Assembly (NCBI RefSeq): GCF_900129155.1
Contig: NZ_FQVF01000031.1
Span: forward strand, 1 to 42,118
Source: Marinomonas polaris DSM 16579
GTDB lineage: Bacteria; Pseudomonadota; Gammaproteobacteria; Pseudomonadales; Marinomonadaceae
Reading direction: 5' to 3'
DNA length: 42,118 bases
Shown here piece by piece: positions 1 through 10,224 of this stretch (its first letter is position 1; every line of letters begins with the position of its first letter). The notes under the pieces are model-generated. The model did no database searches. It worked only from the letters and a program-made list of their open reading frames with translations, and was not told where the DNA came from. The translations under genes and the position numbers were made by a program.

Positions 1-152
1 GCCTTGTCCGTGTCAGCGAGGGCGTATATTAAGGATCTACAGATTTTGTGCAACCCTTTTTTAAAGAAAATTTAAATTAATGTCATTTAATTCAATTGTG
101 GATCACTTATTAATCAACACCCCTGAAGCTGACTATTTTATAATCTAAAACT

Positions 153-1016
153 TTAAATATCCTGTTTTATAACGCTCCAATCTATGTTCGGAGCACGCAT
201 ACCATGAACTCCTTTATAAGCAGGACTCTTTGGCGACTGCCAATTTTCTAGGGCTACAGGATCTAAACGATAAATATCAACTTCCAATGGATGGCATGTT
301 GATAAAGGGTCTATACCGTCTCGTCCTAAGAAATCCACAGATAGATCTCCGCCCGGACAGCAAGACATCGCACACAATAAATCGATCTCCGCAAAAAATT
401 CGAGATAATCTCCTTTTTGGGCAGGACACGGCTTCATAAAATACTGATCATCTTCGTTTAAACCAGTACATTGAAAGACGTTCAACACATCATGTACATC
501 AAACTCTGTTAATCCATGAGGAAGTACTGCACGAACCAAATTAGAATGACAGTGAAAATCAAAGTCTTCCCCAGTTAATAGGTAGTTGATATAAGGATCA
601 CAACGCGTACCGAGTAAGTCATGTACTCGCCCGCCATCTTCATCCTTACCATAATCTTCTAGTGTGTCTTCTATAATAGTTGCCATTGGGCGTAAGAAAG
701 GTAGTGTCGACCATAGTCTGTCATGTGTACTTACATGTGCACGCTGTAGTTGGCGAGTTCTGGAAGCCCACATCCGCTCCCTTGGATCATGTAGATTCCA
801 CATATTAAAGTCACCAACCTGCGGCCCATCTGAAACGCGGATACGAAATACATGCCCCGCTGGCACTTTCCAAGCTTGACCAAATCGCATTGGAACCTTG
901 ATAGTTTCGACCAAAGTTCGCTTCGCCTGACCTTCTTTTAAAGAATCGTAAAACACTTTATCAACAGCCAATTTTGAGCCTTCACCTGACCTGTACGCTG
1001 CTTCTACATTCGCCAT
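153..1016 (-). CDS. DUF1989 (urea carboxylase-associated type) protein
   Basis: Protein of 287 residues in the DUF1989 family, recognised by its C-terminal part: an acidic stretch leading into LLCAMSCCPGGD and then a CHPLEV segment, a cysteine-rich site that probably binds metal. In other bacteria DUF1989 proteins accompany urea carboxylase, and a paired form (CgdAB) acts as carboxyguanidine deiminase. This one is longer than a typical single-domain member and has no urea carboxylase, partner subunit or transporter beside it, so the substrate is unknown. It is transcribed away from a LysR regulator 106 bp upstream, which probably controls it. The ATG at 1016 follows a purine-rich AGAGAC sequence. 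The family call is fairly secure; the function is open. Confidence 0.8.
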   Translation of the reverse strand: MANVEAAYRSGEGSKLAVDKVFYDSLKEGQAKRTLVETIKVPMRFGQAWKVPAGHVFRIRVSDGPQVGDFNMWNLHDPRERMWASRTRQLQRAHVSTHDRLWSTLPFLRPMATIIEDTLEDYGKDEDGGRVHDLLGTRCDPYINYLLTGEDFDFHCHSNLVRAVLPHGLTEFDVHDVLNVFQCTGLNEDDQYFMKPCPAQKGDYLEFFAEIDLLCAMSCCPGGDLSVDFLGRDGIDPLSTCHPLEVDIYRLDPVALENWQSPKSPAYKGVHGMRAPNIDWSVIKQDI

Positions 1017-1122
1017 ATTGTCTCTCCAAATTAAGTTTCTATTTGACTTAGACTAGAGAAAGCGGAAACTCAAAAAAATGGACATTTATTTTAAGTACAT
1101 GACAAATATTCAAGAGTGAGTT

Positions 1123-1974
1123 ATGAGCCTCCCCTACACAGCATTACACACTTTTCATTTAGCGGTTCGCTTCGGTAGCCTAAAACAAACGGCAGATTAT
1201 CTGAGCTTGACCGAATCTGCCGTTAGCCATCAAATCAAACGCCTTGAAGCGCAGCTAGGTTACGCCCTCTTTTATAAATCCGGCCGACAATTAAAAGTCA
1301 CACCAGAAGGCATAAAACTCTCAACAGAATTAGCTCAGCCCTTCGATCATATTGACCAAGTACTATTGACGAAAAAGCAAAACACGCACACCCTCACTCT
1401 ATATTGCCTACCTTCACTTCTCGAATCTTGGTTATTACCAAGATTACTCGCATTTAAAAAAGCTAACCCAAATTACGATTTAGCAATTCGATATTACTCC
1501 TCCGCACCTGACTATTTAGATGAATACAGTTTGCGTATTGGCAGCCATGAAAACTATGACTCCACCCCCCATTCACTCACGCCAATTTTTTCGGGTGAAA
1601 CGCTACCAGTCTGCAGCCCGATATATTTAAGCCAGCATCCAAACCTCCTATCTCTTAATGGGTTATTAGAAGCAGATCTCTTACATGATCACTCAGATGC
1701 TAGCTGGCAAGATTGGTTCTCCCTGCAAAACAAGCAACTGATTCAACCAGCAAAAGTGATTTACGAAGATTTTCACTTACTCAAAATGGCTACGCTGGCG
1801 GCACAAGGAGTGGCCTTGTGTCCTGAAACACTCATCCAGCAAGACCTGTTAAAGGGGACATTAGTCTCACTTTCTCATCAAAAGGGTAATATTGGACGTT
1901 ATTATGCTATCGAACAGAATCGTTACGCTCATGCCAATACCCATTTACTTATTGAGCACTTGCTCAAATCATAG
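1123..1974 (+). CDS. LysR-family transcriptional regulator (GcvA-like)
   Basis: LysR-type regulator of 283 residues. The winged helix-turn-helix fills residues 1-65, with the typical LTESAVSHQIKRLE recognition segment and a TPEG turn. A periplasmic-binding-protein-like effector domain follows (about 85-280). The opening (LPYTALHTFHLAVRFGS) resembles the GcvA/AmpR branch. The ATG at 1123 is preceded by GAGTGAG. It is divergent from the DUF1989 gene, the usual arrangement for a LysR protein and its target, so control of that gene is the obvious inference. Ligand unknown. Confidence 0.9.
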   Translation: MSLPYTALHTFHLAVRFGSLKQTADYLSLTESAVSHQIKRLEAQLGYALFYKSGRQLKVTPEGIKLSTELAQPFDHIDQVLLTKKQNTHTLTLYCLPSLLESWLLPRLLAFKKANPNYDLAIRYYSSAPDYLDEYSLRIGSHENYDSTPHSLTPIFSGETLPVCSPIYLSQHPNLLSLNGLLEADLLHDHSDASWQDWFSLQNKQLIQPAKVIYEDFHLLKMATLAAQGVALCPETLIQQDLLKGTLVSLSHQKGNIGRYYAIEQNRYAHANTHLLIEHLLKS

Positions 1975-1983
1975 ACACAAAAA

Positions 1984-2013
1984 AAACCCTTTAGCTTTTC
2001 AGCTAAAGGGTTT
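1984..2013. terminator. Shared terminator between lysR and purL
   Basis: Perfect 13-bp inverted repeat (arms 1984-1996 and 2001-2013, loop TTTC) between the convergent lysR and purL genes. Read on the minus strand it is followed by a run of eight T (the A run at 1979-1986), giving a strong intrinsic terminator for purL. On the plus strand only three T follow, so it is weaker for lysR. Confidence 0.88.
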
Positions 2014-2034
2014 CATCAATACTAATTTATCGAA

Positions 2035-5000
2035 TTAGCCTAACCATTTACGTGCGTTCTGGAACAAACGCAACCATGGTGCTTGCTCTTGCCATTCGCT
2101 TGGATGCCAGCTGTGCTGAACCGTACGATAAACACGCTCTGGGTGAGGCATCATAATAGTCACTCGACCATCTTCAGATGTTAACCCCGTTACACCTTGC
2201 GCAGAACCATTCGGGTTAAATGGATAACGTTCGGTTGCTTGACCGTAGTTATCAACATAACGCAACGAAATCTGATTCGCAGAAGCCAGTGTCGCCATAT
2301 CTTGGTCATCACGGTATTCAGTTAGACCTTCACCATGAGCAACCACGATAGGCATACGAGAACCTTCCATACCAGCAAGCAAGATAGAATTAGATTTTTG
2401 AACTTCTACTTGTACAAGACGGGCTTCAAACTGAGAAGATTGGTTACGAACAAATTTCGGCCAATGTCCCGCTCCAGGAATTAATTCGTATAAATTCGAC
2501 AACATCTGACAACCATTACACACGCCAAGCGTGAAAGTATCAGGACGATTGAAGAAGGCTTCGAATTGCTCACGAGCTACTGGGTTGAAAAGGATAGACT
2601 TCGCCCAACCTTCACCAGCACCCAATACATCACCGTATGAGAAACCGCCACAAGCTACCAAACCACTAAACTGATCCAGCGTCGTACGACCAGACAAGAT
2701 ATCACTCATGTGAACATCCACTGGAATGAAGCCAGCTTTATGGAAAGCAGCTGCCATTTCAACTTGACCGTTTACGCCTTGCTCGCGCAAAACAGCAATC
2801 TTAGGCTTAACACCAGAGTCAATAAATGCAGCAACAATGTTTTCATTTTGATCGAAACGAACGTCAGCAGATAGGCCTGGGTCTTTCGCATCCAACAGAC
2901 TATCAAATTCTTGCTGTGCTGAATCAGGATTATCACGCAATGCTTGAATACGGTAACTGGTTTCAGACCAAACACGCTGCCAATTAATGCGAGATTCTTC
3001 AAGCACAGTTTCACCTGCGAAACGAACACAAATGTTATCGTCACCAGACAAAGTAGCAATAGAAGCAACAGCGACGCCTACTTTTGCATAAGCAGCAATA
3101 ATAGCAGCAACATCTGATTCATTAACTTGAATCACTGCACCCAACTCTTCGCTGAATAACACAGGCGCCACTTGAGCACGATTAGAAACAACTTCATCAA
3201 GATCGATATTCAGACCTAAATGACTCGCGAATGACATTTCAACCAAAGTTGCAAACGCACCACCGTCAGAACGGTCATGGTAGGCCAACAATTTGCCTTC
3301 AGCATTAAGTGCTTGCGTCGTATCGAAGAAACCGGCCAATGTAGCCGCATCATCCACATCTGGCGCTTGTTGACCCAGTTTGTTGTAAACCTGAGCAATA
3401 ACAGAACCGCCTAGACGATTCTTACCAGCACCCAAATCAATCAACAACAAACGCGTATCAGCTTTGTTTTGCAGTTCTGGCGTTAATGTCTTGCGAACAT
3501 CCGTTACTGGGGCAAACGCAGAGATAACCAAAGAAAGCGGAGACGTTACCGCTTTTTCTTTGCCATCTTCTTTCCATACGGTCTTCATCGACATAGAGTC
3601 TTTACCCACTGGAATGGCAATATCCAATGCAGGACACAACTCCATACCGACTGCTTTTACAGTTTGGTAAAGTTTTTCATCTTCGCCTTCGTGACCAGCG
3701 GCCGCCATCCAATTAGCAGACAACTTAATACTACTACGCTTAGTAATGTGAGCTGCAGCCAAGTTAGTTAACGCTTCACCAACGGCCATACGACCAGATG
3801 CAGGTGCATCTAACAGCGCAATTGGCGTACGCTCACCCATTGTCATAGCTTCACCTGTGTAGCCTTCTAAAGAGGACGTTGTTACCGCCACATCGGCTAC
3901 TGGTACTTGCCATGGACCAACCATTTGATCACGAGCAACCATACCCGTGATTGAACGGTCACCAATGGTGATCAAGAAGTTTTTGCTCGCTACCGTTGGC
4001 AAACTCAATACGCGATTTGCTGCATCAGCTAAATCCACTTCAATCGCAGTAAAATCATCACCAGCAATAACCGCTTTTGTTGCTTCACGGTGCATTTTAG
4101 GTGGCTTGCCAAATAAAACAGACATTGGCAAATCAACTGGATTGTTATCAAAATGTTCATCGGCAACTTGCAGATGCATTTCTTCTTTCGCCTCACCAAC
4201 GATGGCAAAAGGACAACGCTCACGCTCACAAATCGCGGTAAATTCTTCAACTCGATCTGGAGAAACCGCCATAACATAACGCTCTTGCGATTCGTTACAC
4301 CAGATTTCTAGTGGAGACATGCCAGGTTCGTCGTTTAGGACCTTACGCAGATCAAAATTACCACCGCGCTCGCCGTCTTTTACCAATTCAGGCAAAGCGT
4401 TAGACAAACCACCAGCGCCCACATCGTGGATAAAGCTGATTGGGTTTTTGTCGCCAAGCTGCCAGCAACGGTCGATCACTTCCTGACAACGACGCTCCAT
4501 TTCTGGGTTGCCACGCTGTACAGAAGCAAAATCAAGATCTTCATTGCCATCGGCAGAAGCCATGGAGGATGCCGCACCGCCACCAAGACCGATCAACATT
4601 GCAGGGCCACCAAGTACGATTAACTTAGCGCCAACTTTGATCTCTTGTTTTTCAACGTGTTCACGACGAATGTTACCGATACCGCCTGCCAACATAATTG
4701 GTTTATGGTAACCACGCACTTCTTCTTGAGAGGCACCTTGAATTTTTTGTTCGTAAGTACGGAAGTAACCCAATAGGTTTGGACGACCAAACTCATTGTT
4801 AAATGCCGCACCACCAATAGGACCTTCGATCATAATATCCAAAGGCGTTACGATACGAGACGGTTTGCCGTAATAGCTTTCCCATGGCTGTTCAAAACCT
4901 GGGATTTTAAGATCAGATACTGTGTAACCACTCAAACCAGCTTTTGGTTTGGAGCCAATACCTGTAGCACCTTCGTCACGAATCTCACCACCAGAACCCG

Positions 5001-5934
5001 TCGCTGCACCTGAGAAAGGCGCAATGGCAGTTGGGTGGTTATGGGTTTCTACCTTCATCAAGATATCGATGTGCTCATGACTAAAATCGTATTCACGAGT
5101 TTCAGCCGACGGGAAGAAACGACCACCAAAGTGACCTTCCATCACAGCAGCGTTGTCTTTATAAGCAGACAAGGTGCCATGAGGATTATGTTCGTGAGTG
5201 TTCTTGATCATTTTAAACAAAGAGCGCTCTTGCTCTTCGCCATCAATTGTCCAAGACGCATTAAAAATTTTGTGACGACAATGCTCTGAGTTTGCTTGTG
5301 CAAACATCATTAGCTCTACATCGATTGGATTACGACCCAACTCAATGAAAGACTCGACAAGATAATCAATTTCGTCATCCGCAAGAGCAAGACCTAGCGT
5401 TTGGTTTGCCTCAACCAACGCGGCACGGCCGCCACCTAACACATCAACACTTGTCATTGGTGTCGGTTCTGCATGAGAAAACATGTCAGTAGCGTCACTC
5501 AATGCCGGAAGTACGCTTTCTGTCATGCGGTCATGCAACATAGCAGACAACAAATCTAGCTCTTCAAGCGCCAATGGCGCCGAGCTATGAATAAAGTATT
5601 CCACGCCACGTTCAACGCGGGATACGGCCGCAAGGCCACAGTTATGAAGGATATCGGTTGCTTTCGATGACCAAGGTGAAATAGTTCCTAAACGAGGAAC
5701 CACTAAAACACTTTGATCAGATGAACTGACTTGGGAGGATTTAGGACCGTAGGCCAAAGCGCGTTGTAGAACAGTTTCCTGTTCAGCAGTAAGCGTTTTA
5801 TTATCAGCCAGCTCCACAAAATGGAGAAATTGAGCATCAACATCTGTGACAGATGGGATAGATGCTTGCATATTGGCTAATAACTTTGCCTTGCGAAACG
5901 CTGATAGCGCTGCGGAACCATGCAGAGTTAGCAT
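2035..5934 (-). CDS. purL: Phosphoribosylformylglycinamidine synthase (large, single-chain)
   Basis: PurL makes FGAM from FGAR, glutamine and ATP, the fourth step of purine synthesis. The 1299-residue chain matches the long proteobacterial form (E. coli about 1295). It begins LHGSAALSAFR like E. coli PurL, has the VETHNHPTAI substrate motif, the duplicated AIR-synthase-like halves, and a C-terminal class I glutaminase domain. Catalytic Cys1139 (GVCNGCQ) and His1264 (MPHPE) are present. The start at 5934 gives full family length. It lies downstream of tadA on the same strand with a 117-bp gap and ends at a strong terminator. Nothing looks broken. Confidence 0.98.
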   Translation of the reverse strand: MLTLHGSAALSAFRKAKLLANMQASIPSVTDVDAQFLHFVELADNKTLTAEQETVLQRALAYGPKSSQVSSSDQSVLVVPRLGTISPWSSKATDILHNCGLAAVSRVERGVEYFIHSSAPLALEELDLLSAMLHDRMTESVLPALSDATDMFSHAEPTPMTSVDVLGGGRAALVEANQTLGLALADDEIDYLVESFIELGRNPIDVELMMFAQANSEHCRHKIFNASWTIDGEEQERSLFKMIKNTHEHNPHGTLSAYKDNAAVMEGHFGGRFFPSAETREYDFSHEHIDILMKVETHNHPTAIAPFSGAATGSGGEIRDEGATGIGSKPKAGLSGYTVSDLKIPGFEQPWESYYGKPSRIVTPLDIMIEGPIGGAAFNNEFGRPNLLGYFRTYEQKIQGASQEEVRGYHKPIMLAGGIGNIRREHVEKQEIKVGAKLIVLGGPAMLIGLGGGAASSMASADGNEDLDFASVQRGNPEMERRCQEVIDRCWQLGDKNPISFIHDVGAGGLSNALPELVKDGERGGNFDLRKVLNDEPGMSPLEIWCNESQERYVMAVSPDRVEEFTAICERERCPFAIVGEAKEEMHLQVADEHFDNNPVDLPMSVLFGKPPKMHREATKAVIAGDDFTAIEVDLADAANRVLSLPTVASKNFLITIGDRSITGMVARDQMVGPWQVPVADVAVTTSSLEGYTGEAMTMGERTPIALLDAPASGRMAVGEALTNLAAAHITKRSSIKLSANWMAAAGHEGEDEKLYQTVKAVGMELCPALDIAIPVGKDSMSMKTVWKEDGKEKAVTSPLSLVISAFAPVTDVRKTLTPELQNKADTRLLLIDLGAGKNRLGGSVIAQVYNKLGQQAPDVDDAATLAGFFDTTQALNAEGKLLAYHDRSDGGAFATLVEMSFASHLGLNIDLDEVVSNRAQVAPVLFSEELGAVIQVNESDVAAIIAAYAKVGVAVASIATLSGDDNICVRFAGETVLEESRINWQRVWSETSYRIQALRDNPDSAQQEFDSLLDAKDPGLSADVRFDQNENIVAAFIDSGVKPKIAVLREQGVNGQVEMAAAFHKAGFIPVDVHMSDILSGRTTLDQFSGLVACGGFSYGDVLGAGEGWAKSILFNPVAREQFEAFFNRPDTFTLGVCNGCQMLSNLYELIPGAGHWPKFVRNQSSQFEARLVQVEVQKSNSILLAGMEGSRMPIVVAHGEGLTEYRDDQDMATLASANQISLRYVDNYGQATERYPFNPNGSAQGVTGLTSEDGRVTIMMPHPERVYRTVQHSWHPSEWQEQAPWLRLFQNARKWLG

Positions 5935-6051
5935 GTTGAGTATTGCCTCACTTGGTAGTTTTGGGGAAATGGTGCGGGTATTTTAAATCAATGCAGCAAA
6001 TAGAGGCTAGCAGAGTATGAAATTTCTACACAAAATGACGGAATTAATCGT

Positions 6052-6540
6052 CTAAATCGTCTTTTTTGCCTGTTCCTTGAGCTTCTTTTTTTGTTCACGG
6101 CGATATTGAAAGAAATGAGTAAGCTGGCTAGAGGCTATTTCAGCCAATACACCGGACTCAACTTTTACCTTGTGATTAAGAAATGGCGCTTCAAAAAATT
6201 GCCCCTGACTTTCCACAATTCCGCTTTTGGGTTCCGTCGCTGCATAAACCACCCTATCAATACGTGCGTGAACCATAGCACCCGCGCACATAGAGCAAGG
6301 CTCTAATGTTACATATAACGTCGCACCGGGCAGCCGATAATTATTCATGGCTTTACAGGCCATACGAATTGCCTGAATCTCTGCGTGGGCAGTCGGGTCA
6401 CAAAGTGAAATCGGCGCATTATAACCTTCACCGATAATTTCATCATTGAGTACGACAATAGCGCCAACCGGAATTTCATTTTCTGATGCCGCTTTTGCAG
6501 CCAGCGCTATCGCACGCTCCATCCATTCTTGATCTGTCAT
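6052..6540 (-). CDS. tadA: tRNA-specific adenosine deaminase
   Basis: TadA deaminates A34 of tRNA-Arg(ACG) to inosine. The 162-residue protein has the zinc deaminase signature: HAE at 52-54 (His ligand and catalytic Glu) and PCSMC at 81-85 (two Cys ligands). ARIDRVVYA and a lysine-rich C-terminal helix follow, as in TadA. Length fits the family. Transcription diverges from the CBS-domain gene 128 bp away. purL follows on the same strand and may be partly co-transcribed. Confidence 0.96.
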   Translation of the reverse strand: MTDQEWMERAIALAAKAASENEIPVGAIVVLNDEIIGEGYNAPISLCDPTAHAEIQAIRMACKAMNNYRLPGATLYVTLEPCSMCAGAMVHARIDRVVYAATEPKSGIVESQGQFFEAPFLNHKVKVESGVLAEIASSQLTHFFQYRREQKKKLKEQAKKTI

Positions 6541-6668
6541 TATTGATCTACCTCAAGGCTGCTATGCTTTATCTAAGACATAATCGCCTTTTATACATAA
6601 TTGCCTTTCATACCTGATCCGCTCTACACTGAGCATTAACGCTGAAATAGATATAGGGAGACTTGTTC

Positions 6669-7091
6669 ATGCGCACTGTAGCTGATTTGATGATTACTAA
6701 CTTAATTACACTGAGAGAAAACGATTCTTTAGCGAAAGCCAAAGCATTGATGCAAGAAAAAAATATTAGAAACATCCCCATCGTAAACGACGAAGGGGAA
6801 TGTGTTGGCATGCTAACGCAGCGTGAATACTTACGTCATGCCTTTCACCTAGTTAGCCAATTTGGCACCCAGCAAATATCTAAGAAAGAACAACAAACGC
6901 CAATTGCAAACGCCATGAACAAGGACATACTAACAGTAAGCCCTGACACAGATTTAGACATGGCTGCCGAGTTCTTTATTGAGAATAAATATGGCTGCCT
7001 ACCAGTAACTCAAGACAACAAACTCGTTGGCATCATTACACCAGTCGATTTCGTCAAACTTGCGCACAAGATGCTAACTGAATCTAAATAA
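6669..7091 (+). CDS. Tandem CBS-domain protein
   Basis: Small stand-alone protein of 140 residues with two CBS domains (about 5-60 and 75-132). Each domain ends in the usual LVGIIT or CVGMLT strand followed by an acidic or basic helix. CBS pairs usually bind adenine nucleotides and sense energy state; no effector domain is fused here, so the partner is unknown. An in-frame TTG at 6663 is only 2 nt from AGGGAG (6655-6660), whereas ATG 6669 has an 8-nt spacer, so ATG 6669 is chosen. It converges on the cold-shock gene with one base between the stop codons. Confidence 0.88.
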   Translation: MRTVADLMITNLITLRENDSLAKAKALMQEKNIRNIPIVNDEGECVGMLTQREYLRHAFHLVSQFGTQQISKKEQQTPIANAMNKDILTVSPDTDLDMAAEFFIENKYGCLPVTQDNKLVGIITPVDFVKLAHKMLTESK

Positions 7092-7092
7092 A

Positions 7093-7350
7093 TTAAGCAC
7101 TTTCAAGCTGTTGATTAGAACCAGAGGATGCAACTTGCGCCTCTTTTTCTAAACGCACTTCCATCGCTTGCAAGCCAAAATCCGTAGCAGATAACACAAA
7201 ACTAACCGACTGGCCTTTTCTTAAGCTTTTATGACCATCACAAGCAATCGACTTGTAATGAACGAACACATCGCTGTCTTCTTCTCTCTTAATAAAACCC
7301 ACGCCTTTAGCGTCGTTAAACCACTTAACTTTCCCAGTTAATCTTTCCAT
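7093..7350 (-). CDS. Cold-shock-domain protein
   Basis: An 85-residue OB-fold cold-shock protein that binds single-stranded RNA or DNA. RNP1 is KGVGFI (residues 15-20; CspA has KGFGFI, so one aromatic is replaced by Val) and RNP2 is DVFVHY (27-32). After the core a hydrophilic tail of about 15 residues (rich in Ser, Gln, Glu) extends it beyond the 70-residue CspA size. No long 5' leader of the cspA type is obvious. Specific role unknown; the family call is secure. Confidence 0.92.
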   Translation of the reverse strand: MERLTGKVKWFNDAKGVGFIKREEDSDVFVHYKSIACDGHKSLRKGQSVSFVLSATDFGLQAMEVRLEKEAQVASSGSNQQLESA

Positions 7351-7440
7351 CTCTATCTCGCCTCTTTTTTATTTTTATTAAGTAAGCGCAAGGTCAGAAG
7401 CCAAAATAGACTTCCAACCTTATGTTTTTACAACGCGAAT

Positions 7441-10224
7441 TTACAAAGATCCAATACTGATCTTTTGCTCTTCCAACTTAGTTACCGCAAGTTGCAAGTC
7501 ATCACACTTAGCACGTTCTTTCTCAACCACTTCAATAGGCGCTTTCGCCACAAAGCTGTCATTAGAAAGTTTTCCTTGAATGCGTTGCAATTCTTTTGAC
7601 GCTTTATCAATTTCTTTTTGCAAACGCGCAAGCTCAGCCTCTTTATCAATCAAGCCAGCCATTGGCACTAGCACTTCCATATCACCAACTAACGCAGTCG
7701 CTGACATTGGAGCTTCATCGCCCGCATTCAACCAAGTGACAGACTCTAATTTAGCCAGTGTTTGTAAGAATGTTAAGTTCGCATCTAAACGTGCTTTATC
7801 TTGCTCAGAACCATTACGGAACAAAATAGTAAGCGGCTTAGAAGGAGAAATATTCATTTCACCACGGATATTACGAATGCCTTCGATAACACCTTTTAGC
7901 CATTCAACATCCGCTTCTGCTTGTTCGTCTTTTTTCGCCTCATTAGCCGTTGGGTATTCACCCAACATAACCGTCTCGCCTTTAACACCTGCAAGCGGCG
8001 CAACACGTTGCCAAATTTCTTCGGTCAAGAATGGCATCATTGGGTGAGCAAGACGTAGGAAAGCTTCCAATACTCGAACCAAAGTACGACGCGTGCCAGT
8101 CAATTGCGCTGCAGTGGCATTTTCATCCCAAAGTACAGGCTTAGACAATTCCAAATACCAATCACAGTATTCGTGCCACATAAATTCGTACAATGCCTGA
8201 GAAGCCAAATCGAAACGATGAGTATCGAAAGCGCGGTTTACTGCATCTTCTGCATGCTGCAAGCGAGAAATAATCCACTTATCAGCAAGAGATAGTTCAA
8301 CCTCTGTCCCATTCTGCCCACAGTCTTGATCTTCAGTATTCATCAAGACATAACGCGTCGCGTTCCAAATCTTGTTACAGAAGTTACGGTAACCTTCAAG
8401 ACGATTAAGATCGAACTTAATGTCTCGGCCGCCAGACGCCAATGAGCAAAGCGTAAAACGCAGTGCATCAGTACCGTAGGCTTGAATACCTTCTGGGTAG
8501 GTTTCACGAGTATTCTTTTCGACTTTTTCAGCCAAGCGTGGCTGCATCATGCCGTAAGTACGTTTTGCAACCAAAGATTCGATATCAATACCATTGATTA
8601 AATCCAATGGATCGATAACGTTGCCTTTGGATTTCGACATTTTATCGCCGCGTTCATCGCGAATAAGGCCAGTGATATAAACCGTTTTGAAAGGTACTTT
8701 GTCAGTAAATTTCAAGGTCATCATGATCATTCTGGCAACCCAGAAGAAAATAATATCAAAGCCGGTTACCAACACGTCCGATTCACTAAACTCAGCAAAA
8801 TCTTGCGTTTCTTCTGGCCAGCCTTGTGTTGCAAAGGTCCAAAGTGCAGAAGAGAACCAAGTATCTAGTACGTCTTCGTCTTGAGTTAATTCAACATCAG
8901 CCGCTAGGCTGTATTTGGCACGAACTTCCTCTTCACTCTTACCAACGTAGTGTTTGCCATCCGCATCGTACCAAGCTGGGATCTGATGTCCCCACCACAG
9001 CTGACGAGAGATACACCAATCCTGAAGATCACGCATCCAAGCAAAGTAAGTGTTTTCCCATTGCTTAGGCACAAACTGAATATCGCCATTTTCAACTGCT
9101 TCGATCGCAGGCTTTGCCAATGACTCAACAGCGACATACCACTGCTGTGTTAGGTAAGGTTCAATAACCGTATTACCACGTTCACCGCGTGGTACTTTTA
9201 ATTTGTGATCAACGACTTTCTCAAGCAAGCCAAGCGCATCAAAATCAGCAACAACGGCTTTACGTGCATCAAAACGATCCATACCGCGATATTTTTCAGG
9301 CGCTACATCATTAATGGCCGCATCGTCGGTCAAAATATTGATCAATGGCATGTCGTGGCGTTTGCCTACTTCATAGTCATTGAAGTCATGGGCTGGTGTA
9401 ATTTTCACACAACCCGTACCAAATTCTTTATCTACATATTCGTCAGCAACGATTGGAATACGACGACCAACCAATGGCAATTCAACAAACTTGCCAACAA
9501 GGTCTGTAAAACGCTCGTCATCTGGCGCTACAGCAACAGCAGCGTCACCAAACATGGTTTCTGGACGCGTCGTTGCGACAACAATGTAATCTTTGCCATC
9601 TGTTGTTTTCACGCCATCAGCAAGTGGGTAACGGAAGTACCACATGAAGCCATTTTCTTCTTCAGAAACTACTTCAAGATCAGAAATTGCCGTATGCAAT
9701 ACTGGATCCCAGTTTACAAGGCGCTGACCACGGTAAATGATGCCTTCGTCAAACAGACGCACAAACACTTCTTGAACCGCAGCAGACATGCCTGGGTCCA
9801 TAGTGAAACGTTCTTTATCCCACGCAACAGAATCGCCTAAGACACGCATCTGGTCAGAAATAGTGCCGCCAGACTGACCTTTCCATTCCCAAACTTTTTC
9901 AAGGAACTTTTCACGACCAAGATCATGACGAGTAATATTTTGAGCCGCTAATTGGCGTTCAACCACCATTTGAGTCGCGATACCCGCATGGTCACAACCC
10001 GGCTGCCATAAAGTACGACTGCCTTTCATACGCTCACGGCGAATCATGGCGTCCATCAAGGTATGCTGAAACGCATGCCCCATGTGCAAACTACCAGTGA
10101 CGTTTGGAGGTGGAATCATGATAGAGAATGGAGAACCGTTGCCCTGAGGGGAAAAGTATCCGCCCTCTTCCCAACGTTTATAAATAGGCTGTTCAATACT
10201 CTGAGGTTGGTAGGTCTTTTCCAT
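7441..10224 (-). CDS. valS: Valyl-tRNA synthetase
   Basis: Class I aminoacyl-tRNA synthetase of 927 residues (E. coli 951) that charges tRNA-Val and edits misactivated threonine. HMGH is at 47-50 and KMSKS at 528-532. The editing (CP1) domain lies between them, with a TTRPETMFGD motif. An anticodon-binding helical domain and a C-terminal coiled coil (about 865-925, KEAELARLQKEID) complete the standard layout. The ATG at 10224 leads straight into MEKTYQP. The acidic gene upstream is on the same strand with a 131-bp gap. Confidence 0.98.
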   Translation of the reverse strand: MEKTYQPQSIEQPIYKRWEEGGYFSPQGNGSPFSIMIPPPNVTGSLHMGHAFQHTLMDAMIRRERMKGSRTLWQPGCDHAGIATQMVVERQLAAQNITRHDLGREKFLEKVWEWKGQSGGTISDQMRVLGDSVAWDKERFTMDPGMSAAVQEVFVRLFDEGIIYRGQRLVNWDPVLHTAISDLEVVSEEENGFMWYFRYPLADGVKTTDGKDYIVVATTRPETMFGDAAVAVAPDDERFTDLVGKFVELPLVGRRIPIVADEYVDKEFGTGCVKITPAHDFNDYEVGKRHDMPLINILTDDAAINDVAPEKYRGMDRFDARKAVVADFDALGLLEKVVDHKLKVPRGERGNTVIEPYLTQQWYVAVESLAKPAIEAVENGDIQFVPKQWENTYFAWMRDLQDWCISRQLWWGHQIPAWYDADGKHYVGKSEEEVRAKYSLAADVELTQDEDVLDTWFSSALWTFATQGWPEETQDFAEFSESDVLVTGFDIIFFWVARMIMMTLKFTDKVPFKTVYITGLIRDERGDKMSKSKGNVIDPLDLINGIDIESLVAKRTYGMMQPRLAEKVEKNTRETYPEGIQAYGTDALRFTLCSLASGGRDIKFDLNRLEGYRNFCNKIWNATRYVLMNTEDQDCGQNGTEVELSLADKWIISRLQHAEDAVNRAFDTHRFDLASQALYEFMWHEYCDWYLELSKPVLWDENATAAQLTGTRRTLVRVLEAFLRLAHPMMPFLTEEIWQRVAPLAGVKGETVMLGEYPTANEAKKDEQAEADVEWLKGVIEGIRNIRGEMNISPSKPLTILFRNGSEQDKARLDANLTFLQTLAKLESVTWLNAGDEAPMSATALVGDMEVLVPMAGLIDKEAELARLQKEIDKASKELQRIQGKLSNDSFVAKAPIEVVEKERAKCDDLQLAVTKLEEQKISIGSL

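Noticed and set aside
1..152. Left edge: looked for a gene end, tRNA or terminator
   Set aside because: Nothing recognisable; no hairpin with a T tract after the DUF1989 gene.
9205..9840. 211-codon open frame on the plus strand inside valS
   Set aside because: Antisense to a certain gene, no ribosome site, and composition typical of an out-of-frame reading.
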